Shown here: positions 28,069 to 37,289 of the stretch, piece after piece
Position numbering within the stretch: the first letter of the stretch is position 1
Layout: every line of letters starts with the position of its first letter
NCBI RefSeq assembly: GCF_026409565.1
Contig: NZ_CP112881.1
Location: 3,541,501 to 3,605,500, forward strand
Source: Sneathiella aquimaris
GTDB taxonomy: Bacteria; Pseudomonadota; Alphaproteobacteria; Sneathiellales; Sneathiellaceae
DNA: 64,000 nucleotides
Direction of reading: 5' to 3'
Translations under genes and position numbers: made by a program
The notes under the pieces: model-generated
Database searches by the model: none
Told to the model about the DNA's origin: nothing
Seen by the model: the letters and a program-made list of their open reading frames with translations, nothing else

Positions 28069-29427
28069 CTCCTTTTTATCAATCCCGTATTTGCGCAACC
28101 GAAGATAAAGCGTTTTATACGGGATTCCCAAACTGTCTGCTGTGCGTTGCATGGAGCCTTCTGTTTCAGCAAGAGTTTTCATGATTATCGCCTTTTCATA
28201 GGCTTCCAGACGGGCTTTCAACTCAGTACTCTCTTCCTGCGGCAGTCCTTCGTCATGTGGCATGCGAACTGCCGGTAGACCAAGAACATGCCGTTCCGCT
28301 GCGCTGATCAGTTCCCGTACATTACCGGGCCACGCATATTCAATAATTTCCAGATCTTTCAAACTGCTAATCGGGGGAGGGGTTTTGCCAAGACGCCGCG
28401 CAGCCTTTTCAACAAAAAAGCGAAACAGCAGCGGAATGTCTTCTTTACGATCGCGAAGCGGCGGGATGCTGAGTTCAGCGACATGGAGGCGATAATACAA
28501 ATCAGCCCGAAAGGTTCCCTCCTGAGCCAGCTGATAAAGATCAGCCTTAGCCGCAGCAACAACCCTGATATCCAGTGGCACACTTCTGTTCCCGCCAATT
28601 GGCTCAACAACCCGGTCTTGTAATACCCGCAAAAACCTGACCTGGATATCCATGGGCATTGATTCAACTTCATCCAAAAACAACGTCCCGCCATTGGCGT
28701 GCTCAAGACGGCCGACCCTCCGATTTTGCGCCCCGGTAAACGCCCCCTTCTCATGCCCGAACAACTCGCTCTCTATAATGCTCAACGGCATTGCCCCGCA
28801 ATTCAAAGCGACAAAATTCCGGTCTTTGCGTGGACCACTGTCATGTAACCGCCGGGCAACGGCTTCTTTCCCCGCCCCCGTTTCCCCGCGAATCAACACA
28901 TTGGCATCGACCTGAGCCAAGTTTTTAATCGCGTCTTTCAGCGCCACCATCGACGGAGCATTGCCGATCAGCCCCCCATACAAAATGCCATTCTGTTCAA
29001 TCTCCTGCACTTCCCGATGTAAGGATCGGTTCTCCAGGACTACCTCTCGATGCAGAACAGCTCGTTTGACAGACTCAATCAATCGCGACGGTTGAAGAGG
29101 TTTTTGCAGGAAATCCCAGGCGCCCATCCGCATGGCACCAACAGCCAGTTCAACATCGCCGTGCCCCGTCAACAGAATGACCGGCAATTCAGGATCAAAG
29201 TCAACAGCCTGTTTTAAAAGCGCCAATCCGTCCATTTCAGGCATACGAATGTCACTGACGATAATTGCCGGGCAGTTTTCCTGTAAATTTCCGAGCGCCT
29301 GTGCGGCCCGGTTAAAGGTTCTTACAGGAAATCCGGCAAGTTGCAGGCTTTGTGCACAGCTGCTTAAAATTGCCTGATCATCGTCAACCAAATAAACACC
29401 TACTGGCATTTCGTGTCCAGCGCTCAT
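28060..29427 (-). CDS. sigma-54-dependent response regulator (NtrC/DctD type)
   Basis: A 455-residue activator. The receiver domain (about 8-125) has the acidic pair VDDD and the phospho-acceptor Asp59 in VSDIRMPEMDG, with the switch T/K pair in LLTGHGD and LQKPLQ. The AAA+ domain has Walker A GETGAGKEA and the loop GAFTGA that contacts sigma-54, plus the arginine-finger region FRADLYYRL. The C-terminus is a Fis-type helix-turn-helix (RTADSLGIPYKTLYLRLRKYG). The start at 29427 shares a base with the kinase stop (TAATG). It most likely activates the phnD promoter at 32065. Confidence 0.95.
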   Translation of the reverse strand: MSAGHEMPVGVYLVDDDQAILSSCAQSLQLAGFPVRTFNRAAQALGNLQENCPAIIVSDIRMPEMDGLALLKQAVDFDPELPVILLTGHGDVELAVGAMRMGAWDFLQKPLQPSRLIESVKRAVLHREVVLENRSLHREVQEIEQNGILYGGLIGNAPSMVALKDAIKNLAQVDANVLIRGETGAGKEAVARRLHDSGPRKDRNFVALNCGAMPLSIIESELFGHEKGAFTGAQNRRVGRLEHANGGTLFLDEVESMPMDIQVRFLRVLQDRVVEPIGGNRSVPLDIRVVAAAKADLYQLAQEGTFRADLYYRLHVAELSIPPLRDRKEDIPLLFRFFVEKAARRLGKTPPPISSLKDLEIIEYAWPGNVRELISAAERHVLGLPAVRMPHDEGLPQEESTELKARLEAYEKAIIMKTLAETEGSMQRTADSLGIPYKTLYLRLRKYGIDKKELS

Positions 29428-31823
29428 TACCAAATTTCCTCTGCTTGTAATGGAAGATTTGCGGCCTTTGTATTCTTCGGTAAAATCAGGGTAAAGCACG
29501 CGCCGCCTTCCGCACGATTGCTAACTGTCAGGCTTCCGCCCAGTGTCCGCACAATATTGTAGGAAATTGACAATCCCAGCCCCATTCCCTTACCAACCTC
29601 TTTAGTTGTGTAGAAGGGATCGAACACATTTTTCAGCGTCTCTTCTGGAATTCCGGGACCATTATCATAGACTGAAATGGCAACCTGACCTTCCTGATGC
29701 TCTTGTAGATCGAGGCTTAAATGTTTGTCATTTTGCCGGGACGTTGCATCCAGTGCGTTGGCAATCAGGTTGATAAAAACCTGCTCCAGACGCAGACCAT
29801 CCGTGGTCACAAATATCCCGTCAAGAATATGGGAATTGTGAATAACAGCACCTTCCTGCGCGATCCGAACCTGAAACAAAGAGAGCGCCCGACCCAAAAC
29901 ATGACCAAGATCGGTTGGCGAAAAATTCAGGACCGGTTGTCTGGCCAATGTCTGAAGATGGGATGCAAGTTCAATCATGCGCTCCACCTGGGTTTGAATA
30001 TTTCGCAATGCTTCTCCAGCGTCTGTATAGTCACCTCGTTCCAAAAGCAGATTCACATTATGAAGCCACGATGCGACCGCCATCAGGGGTTGGTTAAACT
30101 CGTGTGAAATACCAGATGCCATTTTACCCAACGCAGCCAGTTTACTGGCCTGTATCAGTTCCTCCTTTGTGCTTCGCAGAGCACTTTCCGTACGTATCCT
30201 TGTCTCATTTTCATGGCGGAGTTCCTCGTTGGCCCGACGTAACTCGGTGGTTCTGTCCGCGACTGTTTGTTCCAGATTTTCTTGTGCCTGTTTGCGATCT
30301 GTAACGTCATAAATCGTGAAAATAAACTTTTGTCCACTACGCTGCTGAATACCGCGAACCGCCACATCACTGGGGAAATTGCTTCCATCTCGCCTGCAGG
30401 CCTTAAACTCCCGAACCACAGGCGTCGGCGTTGCCTGTTCTTCCCGGTCAAGTTCAGTGCGACTTTCCTCCAGCATCTTCAATACAGCTGTCCCTTCGGC
30501 TGGCGCCACCAGCGCTGTAATATCAAGGTCCGGGGTTGGTCCCTGCCTTGCATAGGCATATCCAAACAATGTACGCGCGGTATGACTGAGAAACTCGATT
30601 TTGCCCCTGGCATCCGTCATCACAAGACCTGCAACAGAACTTTCAATAATGGCACGAGTTTGCTGTTCCTCCACTTCCCGTGCTGTCGTTCTAAAGACTT
30701 CCAATGCTTCGGCCATGTGCGAAATTTCATCGGTCCCGCTCGTATCAATCATCGTATCCAGCTCGCCCGCAGCGATACGGTTCATCTTATCCCCCAACTG
30801 GGTCAGCCGACGAACAATCGACCGTCGCACAAAAATCAAACTGGCGATAAATGAAAGAACGAAAACAATACCGACAGACAGGGCCAATTGTGTTGTTCTT
30901 AGTGAAATAAGCTTTCGGGCTTCTTTCGAGGATTGCGCAATTGCGTTCTGGGTCGCCTTCATATTCAGCGCCAGGATCAGGCGGATCTGAACAATTTTAA
31001 CCCGTGTTTTTTCCAGACTTCGATCAATATTAAGCGCCGTTTTCAATTGCTCCCGACGTAAAAAAAGAAGGTTACCATCCCCTTCCAGATGCTTGATCAG
31101 TTGCCGGGCGGGTCTTGTCAGGAAAGGCGTCTGCCTTTCAGAGGCTGCAATATCAGCAAGCAATTCCTGTCCCTTAGCCGCCAGCGCGGCGGAAACCACC
31201 TCCAGCCTTTCCAGCGATTTAACGTCCGTCAGATAATACAAATCATCATAAAAATCGCGGGCCAAACGTTCAATTTGCAAGATTTCTAATGGCAGAACCT
31301 TAGATTCCTGTGCGCTGACAATCTTGAAAACCGTATCTTGAAACTGACGGTAGCTTTTTTTCAAGCGCTGTAACGCCTCATCTTGAGAGGCCTCTAACCG
31401 CAATCGGTATTGTGCAGTTCCGTTCAGGAGTGCCAAACTTGTATGCAGATTTTCAATCAGCGCCTCAATACGTTCGCGATTTCCCTGTTCCTCATGTTCG
31501 ATATTCTGCAGCTCGTTCAGTTTACTCAGGCGGTCCAGATAATCGGTCATGCGGGCTGAGATCGCCTGCCGTTCGCTTTCTGATCTCGCCTCTGCCAGAT
31601 CGGGTCCAACATCCAGAAAATCGTCGGCAATACTGAACAGATTAATGGTTTTTGATAACGAGGGAACGCGGACTTCGTTAATCTCATTGATTTGACCGCC
31701 CAGCTCTTCAAAGGCAAGCCAGGAGAGCAGCATGACGACGAGCATGATCGCGCTGATAGCGGCAAATACAAGATTTACACGAGCCCCAATTCCAGAGAAC
31801 GAGCGCGGCGAAAGTGTTTTCAT
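29427..31823 (-). CDS. membrane sensor histidine kinase
   Basis: A 798-residue kinase. One membrane helix at about 16-38, a helical periplasmic sensor domain of some 270 residues, a second helix at about 312-332, HAMP (333-385), a PAS domain (390-515), a coiled coil, the phosphorylated His574 in GISHEFNQPL, and an ATPase domain with N-box NLIANALDA (about 685), DNGPG and GMGLG. The large periplasmic region suggests direct sensing or contact with a binding protein. It is divergent from phnD, so it probably responds to the ligand of that transporter, which is inference. It forms a TAATG-coupled pair with the regulator. Confidence 0.95.
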   Translation of the reverse strand: MKTLSPRSFSGIGARVNLVFAAISAIMLVVMLLSWLAFEELGGQINEINEVRVPSLSKTINLFSIADDFLDVGPDLAEARSESERQAISARMTDYLDRLSKLNELQNIEHEEQGNRERIEALIENLHTSLALLNGTAQYRLRLEASQDEALQRLKKSYRQFQDTVFKIVSAQESKVLPLEILQIERLARDFYDDLYYLTDVKSLERLEVVSAALAAKGQELLADIAASERQTPFLTRPARQLIKHLEGDGNLLFLRREQLKTALNIDRSLEKTRVKIVQIRLILALNMKATQNAIAQSSKEARKLISLRTTQLALSVGIVFVLSFIASLIFVRRSIVRRLTQLGDKMNRIAAGELDTMIDTSGTDEISHMAEALEVFRTTAREVEEQQTRAIIESSVAGLVMTDARGKIEFLSHTARTLFGYAYARQGPTPDLDITALVAPAEGTAVLKMLEESRTELDREEQATPTPVVREFKACRRDGSNFPSDVAVRGIQQRSGQKFIFTIYDVTDRKQAQENLEQTVADRTTELRRANEELRHENETRIRTESALRSTKEELIQASKLAALGKMASGISHEFNQPLMAVASWLHNVNLLLERGDYTDAGEALRNIQTQVERMIELASHLQTLARQPVLNFSPTDLGHVLGRALSLFQVRIAQEGAVIHNSHILDGIFVTTDGLRLEQVFINLIANALDATSRQNDKHLSLDLQEHQEGQVAISVYDNGPGIPEETLKNVFDPFYTTKEVGKGMGLGLSISYNIVRTLGGSLTVSNRAEGGACFTLILPKNTKAANLPLQAEEIW

Positions 31824-31956
31824 CGGTTAATCCGAGCAATCCATCAGCGGGGTCCAATTCATATCGCCTAAGGGAGAAGAGGTTCAGCAAACAGGAAACT
31901 GCAGCCGGCGTCCATCTTCAGATATATTCCATTGTGGCGCAGAATTAGTCAATCTG

Positions 31957-32001
31957 TCAAAATTGTCAGATCAGCGGACTGTCTATCTGACAATTTTGAC
32001 T
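31957..32001. promoter_or_regulatory. perfect 16-bp inverted repeat, probable activator site
   Basis: GTCAAAATTGTCAGAT (31957-31972) and ATCTGACAATTTTGAC (31986-32001) are exact inverse complements around a 13-bp spacer. The centre is about 88 bp upstream of the -24 element of the phnD promoter, a normal distance for an enhancer bound by a sigma-54 activator. No T-run follows in either direction, so a terminator is unlikely. Confidence 0.75.
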
Positions 32002-32064
32002 GAACTTGAAAAGTTTTCTGACTTAAGGCCGTCCGAAATATCTGTTTTTCAGCGTTTTTAAAAG

Positions 32065-32081
32065 TTGGCCCGACGTTTGCG
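32065..32081 (+). promoter_or_regulatory. sigma-54 promoter upstream of phnD
   Basis: TTGGCCCGACGTTTGCG matches TGGCACG-N4-TTGC with one change (C for A). GG is at 32067-32068 and GC at 32079-32080, in correct spacing. The start of transcription should be near 32092, leaving a leader of about 78 nt before phnD. The adjacent sigma-54 activator gene supports the call. Confidence 0.82.
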
Positions 32082-32169
32082 TAAATAAAGTGCATCACTC
32101 CTGAACCAAAAAACAAAAATCAAGAGTTGATGAAACAAAATATTAAAAGCTGATGGGAGGCTTATTAAA

Positions 32170-33186
32170 ATGCGCTCTAAATTATTACTCTGCTCGGCAT
32201 TGCTGGGTGGCTTCCTGGTTTCAGGTATGACCACTCCCGCACATGCTGATTGTGCTCGTGGCTCACTTGATGAGAAATTTTGCGACGTTGATGGCGATCT
32301 GGTTGCGGATCCGCCAATGGACGAGTCAAAATGGAAGGACCCAAGCACTCTGGTGTTCACCTATACACCGGTTGAAGATCCTGCTGTGTATCGCGATGCG
32401 TTCGCTGATTTTCAGGAATATCTAAGCAAAGCAACAGGTAAAAAAGTTATTTATTACACTGTGCAGTCAAACTCTGCTGAAATTGAAGCCATGCGTTCTG
32501 GCCGTTTGCACATTGCCGGCTTTTCAACAGGACCAACAGGCTTTGCTGTAAATCTTGCCGGTGCCGTCCCGATTGCGGTTAAAGGTGGCCCGGATGGTTT
32601 CCAGGGTTACAACCTGATCCTGATTACCCGCAAAGACAGTGGTATCAAGTCACTGGCTGACCTGAAGGGCAAGAAAGTCGCGCACACGTCTCCATCGTCA
32701 AACTCCGGTAATCTTGCGCCACGTGCCTTGTTGCCAGATGAAGGCATTACACCGGACAAAGACTATACTGTTGCCTTCTCAGGCAAGCATGACCAGTCCA
32801 TCCTGGGTGTTGTCTCTGGTGACTATGATGCGGCCCCTGTGGCCTCTGACGTTTATGAGCGTATGGTTGCTCGTGGTGTTGTCAATGCAGACGAGATTGA
32901 AATTCTATATCGCAGTCCAAAATTCCCAACTTCGTCATTTGCATATGCACATGATCTGAAGCCGGAACTGGTTCATAAAATTGTGGGTGCATTCCATACT
33001 TACCGTTTCCCTGAATCCATGCAAAAAGCCTTTAAAGGGGCTGATCGGTTCTATCCGATTACCTATAAAGCTGACTGGGAAGTGATCCGGACAATTGCCA
33101 ATGCAACCGGCGCCTCATACGACCGTAAAGGGTTGAGTGCAATGGCCCAGAAAGAAGCGGCTAAACGCGCGAAGAAAAAACAATAG
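32170..33186 (+). CDS. phnD: phosphonate-type ABC transporter substrate-binding protein
   Basis: A 338-residue periplasmic protein of the PhnD group. The signal peptide ends near TPAHADC (about residue 26). FTYTPVEDPAVYRDAFADF starts the binding fold, QSNSAEIEAMRSGRLHIAGF and KKVAHTSPSSNSGNLAPRAL are the conserved anion-binding segments, and the last 20 residues are basic. GGAGG lies close upstream. The ligand could be phosphonate, phosphite or a phosphate ester; no C-P lyase or phosphonatase gene is in the window, so it is left open. Confidence 0.92.
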   Translation: MRSKLLLCSALLGGFLVSGMTTPAHADCARGSLDEKFCDVDGDLVADPPMDESKWKDPSTLVFTYTPVEDPAVYRDAFADFQEYLSKATGKKVIYYTVQSNSAEIEAMRSGRLHIAGFSTGPTGFAVNLAGAVPIAVKGGPDGFQGYNLILITRKDSGIKSLADLKGKKVAHTSPSSNSGNLAPRALLPDEGITPDKDYTVAFSGKHDQSILGVVSGDYDAAPVASDVYERMVARGVVNADEIEILYRSPKFPTSSFAYAHDLKPELVHKIVGAFHTYRFPESMQKAFKGADRFYPITYKADWEVIRTIANATGASYDRKGLSAMAQKEAAKRAKKKQ

Positions 33187-33239
33187 AAACGAGGAAATTC
33201 CTCCTAGATTGTTGAGCTAACCGCTCAGCTTTCGAACTG

Positions 33240-33276
33240 CTGGATTGCCTGGACGCCGAATATCCTTGCAATCCAG
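33240..33276 (+). terminator. intercistronic hairpin after phnD
   Basis: CTGGATTGC and GCAATCCAG form a 9-bp stem around a 19-nt loop, followed by CTTTCGTTTT. It sits 54 nt after the phnD stop inside the 185-bp gap before phnC, and could give partial termination so that phnD is made in excess. Confidence 0.65.
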
Positions 33277-33371
33277 CTTTCGTTTTAACAATACGACAAC
33301 TGCCACCGATTGCCGTGGAAAGTCAAAGAGACGCGCTTCGAAGAACGTCTGATGGATAGGATAGTAAGATT

Positions 33372-34175
33372 ATGGCCGAACCCGCAAGCCACACCCATGA
33401 GTCCCCGACGGCGGTGTCCGACCGCCAACTTGTCATCAAAGAACTGACCAAAGAATACAAACCCGGTTCGCCCGTATTGAAGGGCATCTCCCTCACATTG
33501 GATGCGAACGGGATTACCGCCATTATTGGGCCCAGCGGAACGGGTAAAAGTACTTTAATCCGCTGCATCAATCGCCTGATTGACCCCTCTTCCGGAGAAA
33601 TCCTGTTTCAGGGCAAAGATCTTGCCAAATTGCGCGGCTCAAGCCTCAGGCAGGCGCGCTGCAATATCGGGATGGTTTTTCAGGAATATAATCTTGTGGA
33701 ACGCCTGAGTGTCATGGAAAATGTCCTTAGTGGGCGTTTGGGATATGTCTCTGCTTGGCGCGCCTGGCTGCGTAAGTTTTCTGCGGCCGATGTCCAAACA
33801 GCTTTTGATCTTCTCGATCAGGTCGGGATGTCTGATTTTGCCGACCAGCGCGCAGATGCTCTTTCGGGAGGCCAAAGGCAGCGCGTCTCGATTGCCCGCG
33901 CGCTGATGCAATCACCTGCGATTATTCTGGCGGATGAGCCAACCTCCTCTCTTGATCCGAAGACATCTGTCGAAATTCTCGAACTTATGACCGAGCAGGC
34001 GCGGAACCGCGAGATCCCTGTTATCATTAACATTCATGATGTTTCCCTCGCCAAACGGTTCGCCGATCGAATTGTCGGGATGTCAAATGGGCATGTGGTC
34101 TTTGACGGGAAACCTGAAGACCTTCAGGACGAGCATCTAAAAGCCATCTATGGCGGTGAGGATTGGTTGTCATGA
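33372..34175 (+). CDS. phnC: phosphonate-type ABC transporter ATP-binding protein
   Basis: A 267-residue ATPase. Walker A is GPSGTGKST, the Q-loop [20 protein letters not shown] carries the RLS...VLSGRLG segment typical of PhnC, the signature is [15 protein letters not shown] and Walker [14 protein letters not shown]. The first 20 residues are an uncharacteristic Pro/Ser-rich extension. Its stop overlaps the first phnE gene as ATGA. Confidence 0.95.
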   Translation: MAEPASHTHESPTAVSDRQLVIKELTKEYKPGSPVLKGISLTLDANGITAIIGPSGTGKSTLIRCINRLIDPSSGEILFQGKDLAKLRGSSLRQARCNIGMVFQEYNLVERLSVMENVLSGRLGYVSAWRAWLRKFSAADVQTAFDLLDQVGMSDFADQRADALSGGQRQRVSIARALMQSPAIILADEPTSSLDPKTSVEILELMTEQARNREIPVIINIHDVSLAKRFADRIVGMSNGHVVFDGKPEDLQDEHLKAIYGGEDWLS

Positions 34176-34966
34176 GCCAGATATCAACCACAGGAAAACG
34201 CAAATATGTCCCAAAGCGGAATTGGCTTGCGACCATAAGCTGGGTCGTTCTTGCGCTTTATGTGATGTATGTTTTCAGCCTGTTTGAACTTAGCGGCGAG
34301 CGGTTTGTTGCAGGTCTGGGCAACGGCGCCGATTTTATTGGCCGTATGTTCCCTCCCAATTTTGAGCGGTATAACCTTCTGATCGAAGGGCTGCTGGAAA
34401 GTTTACAAATTGGAATTATCGCGACAACTGCGGGTGTCCTGTTTTCGTTGCCGCTTGGTTTTCTGGCGGCCCGAAACCTGATGCCCTCCTGGATTACCTG
34501 GATCGCCCGCGGTATTATTGTCGCTTGTCGGTCTTTCCATCCGGTGATTGTCGCAATCCTGTTTGTTAAAGCGGTTGGTTTTGGTGCACTAGCTGGTGTG
34601 TTGGCACTGATTGTTGCGTCAATTGGCTTTATCGCAAAACTGTTTGCCGAAGCCATCGAAGAAATTTCACTGAAACAGATTGAAGCCATCCGGGCGACGG
34701 GTGCTTCGTTCCCAAACATCATTTTGTTTGGCGTTCTGCCGCAAGTCATGGGCCGCTTTATCGGTTTTGTCTCCTATCAACTGGATTCAAACTTGCGGAA
34801 TTCGACCATGGTCGGATTGGTCGGCGCAGGCGGCATTGGCGGCACTCTTTTCGCAGCCTTCCAGCGCTTTGATTACGATTTCGTCGCAGCCATTCTAATT
34901 TCAATCATCGCCGTTATCATGGCCGGTGAAGGCATCAACAATATTATGAGGAAACTGTATCGATGA
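34172..34966 (+). CDS. phnE: phosphonate-type ABC transporter permease, first copy
   Basis: A 264-residue inner-membrane permease. About six helices are visible, with [20 protein letters not shown] after a periplasmic loop and the coupling motif [35 protein letters not shown] is the conserved end segment of PhnE. ATG at 34172 is chosen for the 4-bp overlap with phnC; three further codons upstream are possible. It likely forms a heterodimer with the next permease. Confidence 0.94.
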   Translation: MSQISTTGKRKYVPKRNWLATISWVVLALYVMYVFSLFELSGERFVAGLGNGADFIGRMFPPNFERYNLLIEGLLESLQIGIIATTAGVLFSLPLGFLAARNLMPSWITWIARGIIVACRSFHPVIVAILFVKAVGFGALAGVLALIVASIGFIAKLFAEAIEEISLKQIEAIRATGASFPNIILFGVLPQVMGRFIGFVSYQLDSNLRNSTMVGLVGAGGIGGTLFAAFQRFDYDFVAAILISIIAVIMAGEGINNIMRKLYR

Positions 34967-35790
34967 CAGACACAACGACTGTTTCCCAAAAGGGCAACCT
35001 TGAAAAGCGTCAATGGACCCGCTTCACACCCTTCGAACGGACCGCCCGCTTTCTGTTTTATATCCTTGTCGTCTCGGCCATTGTCCTCTCTTTGCGGACA
35101 ATCGAAATCATCCCGGAATTCCTGTATGATGCACCGGAACAAATTGCGGATATGTTTAATCGGATGTGGCCGCCAGATCAGAGTTACTATCCGGACACCA
35201 TCCATGCTGCATTGATGGAAACGCTTCATATCGCGACGCTCGGCACTCTTTTTGCTGTCCTCTTTGCGATCCCAGTGGGCGTGATGGTGGCCGAAAATGT
35301 CACCCCGTATAAACCGCTGAACTGGCTGGCCCGATTTATTCTCGTGTCCTCGCGCAGTATTAACTCATTGGTCTGGGCGTTGTTATTTGTTGCGATTTTC
35401 GGCCCCGGCCCGCTAGCGGGTGCGTTGGCCATTGCCTTTCGTTCCATTGGCTTTATCGGAAAACTGTTCGGTGAAGCGCTGGAAGAAAGCAACAGAGGCC
35501 CGATTGAGGCGCTTCAGGCAACGGGCGCGTCGAAACTCAGCATCATGTTCATGGGCTACTGGCCGCAGGTTCTGCCAACCTTCTGGTCTATTCTGCTGTT
35601 CCGCTGGGACATCAATATCCGGGAATCTGCGGTTCTTGGGCTTGTTGGTGCGGGCGGTATTGGCGTTGCCTTAAGTACAGCCCTGGAACTGTTCTATTGG
35701 GACAGGGTTGCCATGGTCCTGATCAGTATGTTGGTCGTGGTCGCCGCCGTAGAACTTCTGGTCACCCAAATTCGGAAACGAATTATCTGA
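34963..35790 (+). CDS. phnE: phosphonate-type ABC transporter permease, second copy
   Basis: A 275-residue permease similar in plan to the previous gene. EALQATGASKLSIMFMGYWPQ is the coupling loop, and [18 protein letters not shown] the conserved end. The N-terminus is longer and basic before the first helix at about residue 30. It overlaps the first copy as ATGA. Two tandem phnE genes are common in these transporters and probably give a heterodimeric channel. Confidence 0.94.
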   Translation: MTDTTTVSQKGNLEKRQWTRFTPFERTARFLFYILVVSAIVLSLRTIEIIPEFLYDAPEQIADMFNRMWPPDQSYYPDTIHAALMETLHIATLGTLFAVLFAIPVGVMVAENVTPYKPLNWLARFILVSSRSINSLVWALLFVAIFGPGPLAGALAIAFRSIGFIGKLFGEALEESNRGPIEALQATGASKLSIMFMGYWPQVLPTFWSILLFRWDINIRESAVLGLVGAGGIGVALSTALELFYWDRVAMVLISMLVVVAAVELLVTQIRKRII

Positions 35791-35812
35791 TCAGGATCTT
35801 AAAATTTTTTTT

Positions 35813-35851
35813 AAAGGGCGGTGTCCCGACTTCGTCTGCGGCCCGCCCTTT
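35813..35851. terminator. hairpin between phnE and the photolyase gene
   Basis: AAAGGGCGG and CCGCCCTTT form a 9-bp stem with a 21-nt loop between two convergent genes. A T-rich run lies on the left side only (TTTTTTTT at about 35804), so it is not a textbook terminator for either strand; function as a weak bidirectional stop is possible. Confidence 0.5.
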
Positions 35852-35873
35852 ACTTGGACCTTTCCCACCCGTA

Positions 35874-37289
35874 TCACCCCTTTATTGTCTGATAGGCTTC
35901 CAAAGCCCTGTTTCTTGATTTCTTCAGGTCAACAATAGGCGCCGGATAGGTTTGTCCAAGAACCACATCTGCGTCCGCCAACGCCTCCTTAGGCGCGTCC
36001 CAAGGGCTAAACAGGTATTTATTCTGAAGATCCGCGAGTTCCGGCACATAGCGGCGAATATAATCCCCATTCTCGTCAAATTTCTGGGCCTGCATGACCG
36101 GATTAAAGATCCGAAAATATGGTGCCGCATCAGCGCCACAGCCGGCAATCCATTGCCAGCCCGCACTATTATTGGCCAAATCAGCATCCACCAGACAATC
36201 CCAGAACCAACGCTCTCCTTCCCGCCAATCCACCAACAGGTTTTTCACCAGAAAAGAGCCGACCACCATTCGAACACGATTATGCATATACCCGGTCTGC
36301 CACAACTCCCGCAGCCCCGCATCCACCAGCGGTATACCGGTTTGGCCTTTTTTCCACGCCTCCAACCCGTCAGGGTTCTTGTCCCAGGGGAAAGCGTCAA
36401 ATTTCGATTGAAGGTTTTTGCGCGGCAGTTCCTTATTATAATAAAGCAGACTATAGGAAAATTCCCGCCACCCTAGCTCACGACAGAAATGATCGACTTG
36501 ATCGCTTTCTTCCAGCGCCCGCGCCGCATACCAGGCCTGATTGGGTGACAGCTCGCCGAAATGCAAATGGGGCGAAATTCGCGACACGTAAGGCAGCGAA
36601 GGATGATCACGGCCTTTTTTATAATGCATCACACCATTATCCAGAAAATCAGCCAGCCGGACCTGTGCCGCTTTTTCGCCAATGGACCAGTCAGAAAGCA
36701 TTGCCTGATCCCATTTAACATCCGGCAGCAAAGACAGCGCATCAAGGGTGCATCCTTTGTCCTTCGGGACACCATAATTGGCGTTTTCCGGGGCTTCAAG
36801 AGGTCGCCTCGGGGGCTCAGTCGCCAAACAGCCTTTCGTGTAGAAGGGTGTAAAAACCCGATAGGGCGTGCCGTCTTTCTTTGAAATCGTCCAAGGTTCC
36901 CACAACAATGATCCGTTAAAACTGCTCACAGTAATCCCGCCCTGTGTCAGTATCTCCTTCAGGGCCCCATCTCTGGATATCTGCCAAGGTTCATAACAGC
37001 GGTTCCAGAAAACTGCCTCAACGCCGTTCTGTTCACAAAGCGCCGGCAATATAGAGAGGGGATCTCCTTTGTAAAAAGAAAGATGACCATCAAACTGTTC
37101 CTTTAGTACGGCCAGCGACCGGTGCAACCAAGCCCGGCTGGCCGCGCCCAATGCGCATTCTCCGGCATTTTCATCATCCAGAATATACACCGGCAGCACG
37201 CGCCCTTGCTGAACCGCATGATGGAGCGCCGGATTATCAGACACCCTTAAATCCTGACGGAGCCAATAAATAACGGGAGAAGAAGACAT
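35874..37289 (-). CDS. phrB: deoxyribodipyrimidine photolyase
   Basis: A 471-residue CPD photolyase that repairs UV pyrimidine dimers with blue light. The N-terminal antenna domain starts YWLRQDLRVSDNPALHHAV; the C-terminal FAD domain contains PHLHFGELSPNQAWYA, GIPLVDAGLRELWQTGYMHN and RMVVGSFLVKNLLVDW, then WQWIAGCGADAAPYFRIFNP, all conserved for class I enzymes. The length is normal. It stands alone and is convergent with the phn operon. Confidence 0.96.
   Translation of the reverse strand: MSSSPVIYWLRQDLRVSDNPALHHAVQQGRVLPVYILDDENAGECALGAASRAWLHRSLAVLKEQFDGHLSFYKGDPLSILPALCEQNGVEAVFWNRCYEPWQISRDGALKEILTQGGITVSSFNGSLLWEPWTISKKDGTPYRVFTPFYTKGCLATEPPRRPLEAPENANYGVPKDKGCTLDALSLLPDVKWDQAMLSDWSIGEKAAQVRLADFLDNGVMHYKKGRDHPSLPYVSRISPHLHFGELSPNQAWYAARALEESDQVDHFCRELGWREFSYSLLYYNKELPRKNLQSKFDAFPWDKNPDGLEAWKKGQTGIPLVDAGLRELWQTGYMHNRVRMVVGSFLVKNLLVDWREGERWFWDCLVDADLANNSAGWQWIAGCGADAAPYFRIFNPVMQAQKFDENGDYIRRYVPELADLQNKYLFSPWDAPKEALADADVVLGQTYPAPIVDLKKSRNRALEAYQTIKG

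Noticed and set aside
32269-32307. EF-hand-like DVDGDLVAD loop in PhnD
   Set aside because: Too short for a complete calcium site, and a similar segment is, as far as I recall, common in this PhnD subgroup.
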